From JAEXOD01 sp937930275 (GTDB lineage: Bacteria; Bacteroidota; Ignavibacteria; Ignavibacteriales; Melioribacteraceae): a stretch of 6,821 bases of DNA. This document shows positions 1-5,560 of this stretch, piece after piece. The stretch covers positions 1-6,821 of the forward strand of contig DAIMZL010000120.1 in the NCBI GenBank assembly GCA_036733965.1, written 5' to 3'. A model generated the notes under the pieces. That model ran no database searches. It had not been told where the DNA came from and saw nothing but the letters and a program-made list of their open reading frames with translations. Each line of letters begins with the position of its first letter. Position 1 is the stretch's first letter. A program made the position numbers and the translations under genes.

Positions 1-2
1 CA

Positions 3-1916
3 TTATTTTTTACTGATTCTCAAAACGGCTGGTTCGTTGCTTCAAAAAAAACAATATTAAGAACTACAAGCTCGGGCAACTCATGGAAAACAATAGACTG
101 CGGATATCCTCTTTCCCCTTTGCAATTTTTACATTTTACAAATGCATTTTTTATTGATTCAAATATAGGTTGGGTGATTGGCTATTTAGGCAATATTAAT
201 GGTTCTCCGTATGTCGGTGTTCTTCTTAAAACAACAGACGGAGGAGATACTTGGATTTCAAATGAGTTTTCTGAAGTAATATACGCTGCTTATTTTACTT
301 CCGTGACTAACGGGTATATTGTTGGAGCTGCGGGGAAAATATATAATACAATAAATGGCGGAACAACTTGGACACAACAAAGTACCGGGACTAATGAAGG
401 AATTTTCGATATAAAATTTAGAAACGAATTGGACGGAATAGCCATTGGTGTTGCAGGATCAATATTAGTAACAACAAATAGCGGTACAACTTGGATAATT
501 AAACATAATACCGGAACCGGACTTCGTTCTTTAACTTATTCAGGTTCATCAATTTGGTATGCCATTGGAAACGGAAAATTATATAAAAGTAACGATAATG
601 GTGATACTTGGACATTAAAAAAAGAATTTTCAGATTTTAATATTAATAAAGTGTTTTTTCATTCTAATACAATTGGTTGGTATGCAAGTTCTTCTGGTTG
701 TATAGGAAAAACTACGAACAGTGGGGATGATTGGTTTAATACCACACCCACTTCACCTACAAATAAAATATTTGCGCTATCCTCTCCTCTTAACATATGG
801 GGATTACAAGATAATGGTATTATTCATTCAACTGATGGTAAAAAATGGAAATACTATGAAAGTAATTTGCTAAATAATATAAACGACGTATATTTTAAGA
901 ATCCGCTAATTGGATTTGCAGTGGGTGGTTTTAACTTAAATACAAAATTTTTAAGGACAACTGATGCCGGAAAATCTTGGGAATCTATATCTTTGGGGAT
1001 TTCTGAAAACCTTAACTCGATTTTTTTTGCAGATACTTCATTTGGCTGGATAGTTGGAACAAATGGTTTAATTATGCAAACATTAGACGGAGGTGAAACT
1101 TGGGGCATGCAAAACTCAACAACTTCTGCGCATTTAAATGATGTGATTTTTTATAATAGCCAAGTTGGGTATGCTGTCGGTAAATCAACATACGGTCCCC
1201 TTACCGGCAAAAATATTATTTTACGAACATTAAATAGCGGTTTACTTTGGGAAATTGTTTATGCCGGTTCTATACAAGGAGAATTTAAAAAAATTGCATG
1301 CTTTGATTCTTCTACTATTGTTATTCAAAACGATTCTTATTTGCTTAAAAGTGTTGACGGAGGTATCACCATAAATACTTTGTACAATAATTCAACTGTT
1401 TATATTAAAGATTTTTACTTTACTGACCTCTATACCGGGTGGTTTGCAAGTCCAAACGGTATTTATAAAACCAACACGGGCGGTTCTTCATGGATACAAA
1501 ATTTAAATATATCTTCTAATTCATTATTTTTTATTACTCCGATAAAAGGATGGGTAATAACAGATAATGCCGTTTTATTTACGGATAATGGCGGAATATC
1601 AGAGGTTAGAGTTGAAGAAAATTACGTCAGTTTACCAACCGAATTTGAATTGTATCAAAACTTCCCGAATCCTTTCAATCCTTCAACAACAATCTCATTT
1701 TCTCTACCAATAACTTCTAATGTTAAATTAGCAATTTATGATATTACGGGAAGTATTGTTTGCGAACTTGTAAATGAAGTGCTAAATTCAGGTAAATATT
1801 CGGTAACATGGAATGGTAAAAATCACAAAGGAAATGGAGTTTCGTCAGGTGTTTATCTATACCAATTTTCAGTAAACGGAGTTAATAAAACTAAAAAAAT
1901 GCTTTTATTAAAATAG
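3..1916 (+). CDS. Secreted Ycf48/BNR-like repeat beta-propeller protein with T9SS sorting domain (5' partial)
   Basis: The reading frame is open back to the window edge, so 637 residues of a longer protein are visible and the start lies upstream. About twelve repeats of roughly 40 residues each end in a T-x-x-x-G-x-T/S-W motif (for example TTDGGDTW, LDGGETW, TTDAGKSW). Their tryptophans fall near visible residues 28, 84, 123, 164, 203, 244, 282, 326, 367, 416 and 497, and one repeat near 457 has lost its tryptophan. Many repeats also contain a G-W/Y-x-V-G strand. This is the pattern of Ycf48-like and BNR/sialidase-like propellers; twelve or more repeats suggest two propellers. The last 90 or so residues (from about 1641) are a type A type IX secretion sorting domain: YQNFPNPFNPST, a Y-D-x-x-G core and a C-terminal basic KTKK stretch. 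By inference it is exported through the outer membrane and released or anchored at the surface. The ligand is unknown, and I see no sialidase catalytic residues. Confidence is high for the architecture and low for the role. Confidence 0.9.
   Translation, partial: LFFTDSQNGWFVASKKTILRTTSSGNSWKTIDCGYPLSPLQFLHFTNAFFIDSNIGWVIGYLGNINGSPYVGVLLKTTDGGDTWISNEFSEVIYAAYFTSVTNGYIVGAAGKIYNTINGGTTWTQQSTGTNEGIFDIKFRNELDGIAIGVAGSILVTTNSGTTWIIKHNTGTGLRSLTYSGSSIWYAIGNGKLYKSNDNGDTWTLKKEFSDFNINKVFFHSNTIGWYASSSGCIGKTTNSGDDWFNTTPTSPTNKIFALSSPLNIWGLQDNGIIHSTDGKKWKYYESNLLNNINDVYFKNPLIGFAVGGFNLNTKFLRTTDAGKSWESISLGISENLNSIFFADTSFGWIVGTNGLIMQTLDGGETWGMQNSTTSAHLNDVIFYNSQVGYAVGKSTYGPLTGKNIILRTLNSGLLWEIVYAGSIQGEFKKIACFDSSTIVIQNDSYLLKSVDGGITINTLYNNSTVYIKDFYFTDLYTGWFASPNGIYKTNTGGSSWIQNLNISSNSLFFITPIKGWVITDNAVLFTDNGGISEVRVEENYVSLPTEFELYQNFPNPFNPSTTISFSLPITSNVKLAIYDITGSIVCELVNEVLNSGKYSVTWNGKNHKGNGVSSGVYLYQFSVNGVNKTKKMLLLK
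1641..1913 (+). other. Type IX secretion system type A C-terminal sorting domain (coding segment)
   Basis: This is the final segment of the propeller protein. It begins with F-E-L-Y-Q-N-F-P-N-P-F-N-P-S-T, the signature opening of FCB-group T9SS sorting domains. It continues with a beta-rich region (ISFSLP, VKLAIYDITG), a W-N-G-K turn and a GVSSGVYLYQF strand, and ends in a short basic tail. In known systems this domain guides cargo through the SprA translocon and is removed by the PorU sortase. It is the strongest taxonomic clue in the window, because the N-P-F-N-P-S-T form is typical of Ignavibacteria and neighbouring lineages. Confidence 0.88.
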
Positions 1917-1931
1917 ATTAATTATTCATTT

Positions 1932-1957
1932 AAAAAGCCGATTAATTCGGCTTTTTT
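1932..1957. terminator. Bidirectional intrinsic terminator between convergent genes
   Basis: AAAAAGCCGA at 1932-1941 pairs perfectly with TCGGCTTTTT at 1947-1956, leaving a five-base TTAAT loop. A T run follows on the plus strand, and the leading A run gives the U tract for minus-strand transcripts. It starts 16 bases after the propeller gene stop. The minus-strand hydrolase stop codon (1942-1944) lies in the loop, so the same hairpin can end both convergent transcripts. Confidence 0.85.
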
Positions 1958-2754
1958 ATTTTTAATACTTTCAAATAGTCTGTTTGTACGGGATGTTTAT
2001 CATTTATACCCCCGTAGTCATTTATCAAATCAAATTTTTCGGGATTATACGGAAGTTTTGTTATTAATGCATCATGTAAACACCATTTGCCTATGCAACC
2101 GCAACCTGCAACATTAACTTTAATTTCTTCCGAATTAGTAAATTTGTGACCCAACAAAATCATTGTTTCATAATTCGATGAATATTTATTGCTTAATGAA
2201 TCGTAAGCATAAACAGCGTATATACGATTTAATTTAGACGCAATATTTGAATCCAGAGGAGCACCGCAATCATTGCTGCCAATTCCTCCGTCTAAATTAA
2301 AATATATAATTTTATCTTTAAGCAATTCACTAACATCCAATTTAACTTTGCCAAACAAATATTGAAAAAGATTGTGCGCTACAAAAGCACCGCTTGAATG
2401 AGCAGCAACAATAATATTTTGAATTTTATTACTACTACACATTTCAATCAGCTTCAAAGCCATTAAACTATCTGCTATTTCTTTTTCATCGTAACACGGA
2501 CTATCGGGACCTTTAACCGAAAAAATTTTAACAACTCCGAGTTTATTTAATTCGGCATTATAAAGTTTTTCACACCAAAATTGTACGGCATAGGGCTTAG
2601 TACTCCAACCCCCGTACCCAATAAAAATGTTATCTCCCTCTTCACCCGTATTTAAATATTCAACTCCGGAAACAAATTTTTCCCATTTAAGGGTATTTTG
2701 TCCATATAAATAAAGCGAATTTACTACTAATATTAACAGTAAAGTTTTAATCAT
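1942..2754 (-). CDS. Exported alpha/beta-hydrolase-like protein, function unknown
   Basis: The 270-residue protein begins with a Sec-type signal peptide: MIK, a hydrophobic LLLILVVNSLYLY core, then G-Q-N with likely cleavage near residue 19. There is no lipobox cysteine, so it is probably periplasmic or secreted. The mature part looks like an alpha/beta hydrolase. IFIGYGGW (residues 43-50) could be the oxyanion strand. NIIVAAHSSGAF (113-124) resembles a nucleophile elbow with Ser120. IIYFNLDGG (149-157) may supply acid Asp155, and His227 in CLHDAL is a candidate catalytic histidine. Seven mature cysteines, three of them clustered at 218, 220 and 225, would allow disulfides. These residue assignments are inference from order and spacing. 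I do not recognise a named family; an esterase or lipase-like enzyme is the best guess. The start ATG overlaps the dnaA stop by one base (TAATG), with a weak AGG nine bases upstream inside dnaA, so expression is probably coupled to dnaA translation. Confidence 0.75.
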   Translation of the reverse strand: MIKTLLLILVVNSLYLYGQNTLKWEKFVSGVEYLNTGEEGDNIFIGYGGWSTKPYAVQFWCEKLYNAELNKLGVVKIFSVKGPDSPCYDEKEIADSLMALKLIEMCSSNKIQNIIVAAHSSGAFVAHNLFQYLFGKVKLDVSELLKDKIIYFNLDGGIGSNDCGAPLDSNIASKLNRIYAVYAYDSLSNKYSSNYETMILLGHKFTNSEEIKVNVAGCGCIGKWCLHDALITKLPYNPEKFDLINDYGGINDKHPVQTDYLKVLKIKKPN

Positions 2755-4076
2755 TAAGTAGTACCTAATTCAATTTTATTTTTTAATGTATCAACAATTT
2801 CTTTAATTGTATTATCTTCTTGAATCATCTGATTAACCGAATCGCAACTATGTATTACAGTCGAGTGGTCACGACCTCCGAAATGTAATCCAATAGTTTT
2901 TAAAGAAGATTTAGTAATTTCTTTTGCCAAATACATTGCAATTTGTCTTGCTAAAACAACTTCTTTTCTTCTGTTTTTTTCTCTTACTTTATTTTCTTCA
3001 ACTTTTAGAAATTCACAAACAGCTTTTGTAATCTGGTCAATTGAAACATTAACTTGCTTAGTAGTTGAAACATCTTTAACAATTTTTTTAACTAAATTCA
3101 TTTCAATTTCTTTATCGCTTAAAGACTTGCTTGCTAAAATTTTAATCAAACATCCTTCAAGTTCGCGAATATTTGAAGTTATATTATAGGCAATATACTC
3201 CAACATTCCGTGTTCTAAATGAATTCCGAATTTATCACCTTTATTTTTTAATATAGCCATTCTTGTTTCAAAATCCGGTGGCTGAATATCTGCCGATAAA
3301 CCCCATTGAAAACGAGAAATTAATCTTTCGTTCATTCCGTTTAAATCTTTTGGCGGTTTATCACTACTTAAAATAATTTGTTTATTTAATTGATGCAGCG
3401 AATTAAATATATGGAAAAACAAATCCTGNNNNNNNNNNNNNNNNNNNNNNNNNNNNNNNNNNNNNNNNNNNNNNNNNNNNNNNNNNNNNNNNNNNNNNNN
3501 NNNNNNNNNNNNNNNNNNNNNNNNNNNNATAAATAGAGGGTTAAAAGATGTCTCTCCCGGATTTTCACTAATTGCAAAAGCCGCAGCGCGGGCTAATTGA
3601 TTACTTTCGCCTTTTATAAAATTTTCGAACTGATATTTTGGCTGAAGATTATTGCTATAATTAAAATCCTCTTCGGGGTAAGAACTTGACGTAATACTTG
3701 TAAAAGAATTGTTATCTTGTTGTATTTGCTCAACAGGTTGTAAATCAGCCAAAGATATCGGAACACCGTTTTGGCTTTCAAATTTCTCGGACTCGTCCGG
3801 ATTGTCAATAATCATATAAACCAATTTTCCGGCTTCACCTAAAACGGCTGTAACCGCTTTATTTATTATCGAATTATAGTGCCCCTCAATCCAGTCTATA
3901 AAAATATTGCTGGGAACTTGAATTTTCAAAATATCTTCATTTAGTTCGATAGGTTTTATAGGCAAAAACCAAGTGTTGTACGAAAGCGGCGAAACTGCAT
4001 CTTTAATAATATCTAAGCAATCCTTCCAAATTGTTTTATGATCTCGATTTAAATCTAAACTTATACTTCTGCTCAT
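2754..4076 (-). CDS. dnaA: Chromosomal replication initiator DnaA, interrupted by an assembly gap
   Basis: DnaA is the AAA+ ATPase that binds DnaA boxes and opens the origin. In the numbering of the sequence as given, domain I covers about residues 14-90 (W-K-D-C-L, then SPLSYNTWF). A Gln/Asn/Ser-rich linker covers about 95-143. Domain III starts at YQFENFIKGESNQLA and reaches NPLF, where 34 unknown residues (183-216) begin. It resumes at QDLFFHIFN, with sensor 1 QIILSSDKPP (233-242), the box VII arginine finger Arg255 in RLISRF, and sensor 2 Arg304 in NIRELEG. Domain IV carries the basic loop and helix around 365-377 and the DnaA signature GLHFGGRDHSTVIHSC (396-411). Walker A and Walker B fall wholly inside the gap. 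The gene is almost certainly intact in the cell, with a true length near 484 residues. The ATG at 4076 gives the 15-20 residue lead common in related DnaAs; only a weak AAAAG precedes it. A perfect DnaA box 11 bases upstream suggests autoregulation. Confidence 0.96.
   Translation of the reverse strand: MSRSISLDLNRDHKTIWKDCLDIIKDAVSPLSYNTWFLPIKPIELNEDILKIQVPSNIFIDWIEGHYNSIINKAVTAVLGEAGKLVYMIIDNPDESEKFESQNGVPISLADLQPVEQIQQDNNSFTSITSSSYPEEDFNYSNNLQPKYQFENFIKGESNQLARAAAFAISENPGETSFNPLFXXXXXXXXXXXXXXXXXXXXXXXXXXXXXXXXXXQDLFFHIFNSLHQLNKQIILSSDKPPKDLNGMNERLISRFQWGLSADIQPPDFETRMAILKNKGDKFGIHLEHGMLEYIAYNITSNIRELEGCLIKILASKSLSDKEIEMNLVKKIVKDVSTTKQVNVSIDQITKAVCEFLKVEENKVREKNRRKEVVLARQIAMYLAKEITKSSLKTIGLHFGGRDHSTVIHSCDSVNQMIQEDNTIKEIVDTLKNKIELGTT
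3429..3528. other. Assembly gap of 100 N inside dnaA
   Basis: Exactly 100 unknown bases, the usual placeholder for a gap of unknown size. On the minus strand the codons before it read N-P-L-F-(AT?), and those after it begin Q-D-L-F-F-H. In E. coli DnaA these two points are about 77 residues apart, against 34 here. The real gap is therefore probably about 235 bases, and the scaffold coordinates beyond it are short by roughly 135 bases. The frame agrees on both sides, which supports the scaffold join. Confidence 0.97.
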
Positions 4077-4086
4077 CTTTTAACAG

Positions 4087-4095
4087 TTATCCACA
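4087..4095 (+). promoter_or_regulatory. Perfect consensus DnaA box next to the dnaA start
   Basis: TTATCCACA is an exact match to the high-affinity DnaA box. It ends 11 bases upstream of the dnaA ATG when measured from its nearer edge. Bound DnaA here would cover the 5' leader or the promoter-proximal region and could repress its own gene, as in other bacteria, besides any origin role. Confidence 0.75.
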
Positions 4096-4283
4096 TTTAA
4101 ACATTTTATATATTTTTTTATCTTTATATTAAAATTAACTTGCTTTTTAAAAATTATATTTGTTAACATTTTATTAACATTAACTAATTGCTTTTAACTT
4201 ATTATATTAAAACAAGTTACATTCACTCAACAAACAAAAAGAACAAAATTTTACTCAAAACTCATATTTCACATTTTTTTCAA

Positions 4284-4305
4284 TTTTGTGAAACGTTTCA
4301 CAAAA
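4284..4305. promoter_or_regulatory. Perfect 22-bp palindrome, operator-like
   Basis: TTTTGTGAAAC and its exact reverse complement meet at a central CG (4294-4295), with no mismatch over 11 base pairs per arm. The core TGAAACGTTTCA matches the symmetric central-CG operators bound by LacI-family repressors such as Cra/FruR. A lone TTTCACA half-site lies upstream at 4267-4273. The palindrome ends five bases before the first of two tandem DnaA boxes, so a protein bound here could touch DnaA. The binding protein is unknown. A palindrome this long and perfect is unlikely by chance even in AT-rich DNA. Confidence 0.6.
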
Positions 4306-4310
4306 ACAGG

Positions 4311-4319
4311 TTATCAACA
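4311..4319 (+). promoter_or_regulatory. DnaA box variant TTATCAACA, tandem copy 1
   Basis: One mismatch from the TTATCCACA consensus. It is the first of two identical, same-orientation copies whose starts are 11 bases apart, placing them on the same helix face. Tandem same-orientation boxes are typical of origin DnaA assemblies that load DnaA towards an unwinding site. Confidence 0.6.
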
Positions 4320-4321
4320 AG

Positions 4322-4330
4322 TTATCAACA
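4322..4330 (+). promoter_or_regulatory. DnaA box variant TTATCAACA, tandem copy 2
   Basis: Identical to the copy starting at 4311, with two bases (AG) between them. It is followed by AT-rich DNA. The repeated unit is GTTATCAACA, so the conserved match runs one base beyond the nine-base box. Confidence 0.6.
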
Positions 4331-4443
4331 TATTTTAACATGCCAATTTTAATGTAAAAATAGAACTAATAAATTTTGTGTGCAAGTTAATTTTTCAACT
4401 TTTTTATAACTTGTTATCTTGTAAAAAGATAAATTTAATAAGA

Positions 4444-4486
4444 CCCCCCATCCAAATACCTTGTTTCCCCTATAATTCCCCACCCC
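4444..4486 (-). other. C-rich island with G-quadruplex potential on the minus strand
   Basis: C tracts of 6, 4, 4 and 4 bases lie at 4444-4449, 4467-4470, 4478-4481 and 4483-4486. Read on the minus strand they are four G tracts separated by loops of 1, 7 and 17 bases. The 60 bases at 4441-4500 hold 25 C but only 5 G, between blocks of about 14% G+C. The long loop makes a stable four-tetrad quadruplex uncertain. The same strand could instead form an i-motif on its C side. Confidence 0.5.
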
Positions 4487-4551
4487 GTGTAAACGTTCTC
4501 ATTTTTTATATGTTTTTAATAAAATTTTCGCATTTTTAGTTGATATAACTT

Positions 4552-4559
4552 TAATTTTG
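4552..4559 (+). promoter_or_regulatory. Possible Bacteroidota-type -7 element for the epimerase operon
   Basis: TAATTTTG matches the TAnnTTTG -7 consensus of Bacteroidota sigma-ABfr promoters and would start a transcript about 63 bases before the epimerase ATG. No TTG lies at the expected distance of about 20 bases upstream. Short T-rich motifs are common in this DNA, so the call is weak. Confidence 0.25.
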
Positions 4560-4619
4560 GAATTTTTTATTTACAAAAAAAACCGCATATTTATCTTTTA
4601 AATATTTTATTAAATTATT

Positions 4620-4623
4620 GAGG
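4620..4623 (+). promoter_or_regulatory. Shine-Dalgarno site of the epimerase gene
   Basis: GAGG lies five bases before the ATG at 4629 and is the clearest ribosome binding site in the window. It supports this start, which also places the Rossmann glycine motif at the usual N-terminal distance. Confidence 0.6.
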
Positions 4624-4628
4624 TTTGA

Positions 4629-5552
4629 ATGCAAAAAGTTGTTGTTGCCGGGGGTGCCGGCTTCATCGGAAGCCATTTAGCCGAGTATTACGGAAATATC
4701 GGATATGAAGTTTTTGTTATTGACAATTTACGAAGCGGAAAAAAAGAAAATTTAGAAGTAATTGACAACCTTCATTTTATTGAAGATAGCATAACCAACA
4801 AAGATATAGTTAACGATACAATAAAAGATGCAGATTATGTTTTCAACTTTGCAGCTTTAGTTAGCGTACCGGAATCTATTGAAAAACCGTATGAATGTGT
4901 TGACATAAATGTTAACGGATTATTAAATCTTTTAGAAGCGTCTAAAATATTTGGGGTTAAAAAACTTGTGCATGTTTCATCGGCAGCAGTTTATGGCGAT
5001 AATCCCATTTTACCTAAAAAAGTAACCATGAGTCCCGAACCAAAGACCCCCTATTCTATTACAAAACTTGACGGTGAGTTTTACTGTAAGATGTACAGCG
5101 AACAATTTGGACTAAAAACAACTTCACTTAGATTTTTTAATGTTTTTGGAGAAAGACAGAACCCTAAAAGCCAATATGCGGCAGCTGTTCCTATTTTTAT
5201 TGAAAAAGCCGTAAAAAACGAAGATATTACAATTTACGGAGACGGCTTACAAACAAGAGATTTTATTTATGTAAAAGATATTGTTCAGGCTTGCAGTTTA
5301 GCGGCTAATTCGCAAATTAAAACAGGTTTGTTTAATGTTGCTTACGGTAAAAGTATCACTATTTTGGATATTGCTAAAACAATTATTAAATTAACCGATT
5401 CTAAAAGTAAAGTTTTATTTGCCCCCGAAAGAGCCGGAGATATAAAACATAGTCTTGCGGAAGTTACCGAAACTTTTGATATTTTAAAATTTAATCCCAA
5501 TTGGGACCTATTAAAAGGATTAGAGGCTACAATAAAATACTTTAAAATATAG
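4629..5552 (+). CDS. NAD-dependent nucleotide-sugar 4-epimerase (GalE/WbpP type)
   Basis: The 307-residue cytoplasmic enzyme belongs to the extended short-chain dehydrogenase family. GGAGFIG at residues 8-14 is the NAD-binding Rossmann motif, and the acidic residue in VIDN (Asp32) should bind the adenosine ribose. The catalytic set is Ser118 in VSSAAVYG with Tyr142 and Lys146 in PYSITK. FNVFG and GDGLQTRDFIYVKDI (204-218) are substrate-side motifs. RAGDIKHSLA near residue 268 is typical of the WbpP/GalE group that acts on UDP-GlcNAc or UDP-Glc. The likely reaction is UDP-Glc/UDP-Gal or UDP-GlcNAc/UDP-GalNAc interconversion for surface polysaccharide; which substrate is used cannot be decided here, so no symbol is given. 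The length is slightly short of E. coli GalE (338) but normal for this group. It is the first gene of a plus-strand operon, with the asparaginase gene eight bases downstream. Confidence 0.92.
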   Translation: MQKVVVAGGAGFIGSHLAEYYGNIGYEVFVIDNLRSGKKENLEVIDNLHFIEDSITNKDIVNDTIKDADYVFNFAALVSVPESIEKPYECVDINVNGLLNLLEASKIFGVKKLVHVSSAAVYGDNPILPKKVTMSPEPKTPYSITKLDGEFYCKMYSEQFGLKTTSLRFFNVFGERQNPKSQYAAAVPIFIEKAVKNEDITIYGDGLQTRDFIYVKDIVQACSLAANSQIKTGLFNVAYGKSITILDIAKTIIKLTDSKSKVLFAPERAGDIKHSLAEVTETFDILKFNPNWDLLKGLEATIKYFKI

Positions 5553-5560
5553 AGAATTTT

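Larger units (their letters stand above)
4077..4628. other. Candidate oriC / divergent control region between dnaA and the epimerase gene
   Basis: This is a 552-base region without a credible gene, bounded by divergent starts. It contains one perfect and two near-consensus DnaA boxes and a 22-bp palindrome. Two blocks are extremely AT-rich: by direct count 17 of 120 bases are G or C at 4081-4200, and 16 of 120 at 4501-4620. Between them a C-rich island at 4441-4500 has 30 of 60 G or C. An intergenic region next to dnaA with box clusters and AT-rich unwinding sequence is the classic bacterial oriC arrangement. Against the call, only three good boxes are visible, and dnaA is not followed by dnaN. 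A dnaA autoregulatory region without origin function remains possible. Confidence 0.55.

Noticed and set aside
120..122. TTG as the start codon of the propeller gene
   Set aside because: The same frame is open to the window edge and encodes an additional repeat (G-N-S-W-K) before it, so the gene is truncated at its 5' end rather than starting here.
854..1108. Minus-strand open frame inside the propeller gene, and similar short frames inside dnaA (3386-3808) and the asparaginase gene (5848-6141, 6303-6497)
   Set aside because: They lie wholly within well-supported genes, have no domain pattern or ribosome site, and read as by-products of the coding strand; one includes the N gap.
2754..4076. 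A naturally P-loop-less DnaA paralogue
   Set aside because: The missing motifs coincide exactly with the N gap, and sensor 1, arginine finger, sensor 2 and the DNA-binding signature are all intact.
4153..4206. Minus-strand TATAAT boxes (4153-4158 and 4201-4206) as dnaA promoters
   Set aside because: Neither has a recognisable -35 at the proper distance, and such hexamers are expected by chance at this AT content.
4284..4305. A ParB parS site
   Set aside because: parS has GTTTCAC and GTGAAAC meeting at a central CACGTG; here the arms are in the opposite order around AACG TT, so it is not a parS match.
4284..4305. Intrinsic terminator
   Set aside because: The stem is AT-rich at its base, has no T run after it on either strand, and lies upstream of both divergent genes.
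4471..4476. TATAAT as a sigma70 -10 box for the plus-strand operon
   Set aside because: The hexamer is perfect, but no TTGACA-like sequence lies 16-18 bases upstream, it sits inside the C-rich island, and FCB-group promoters use a different consensus.
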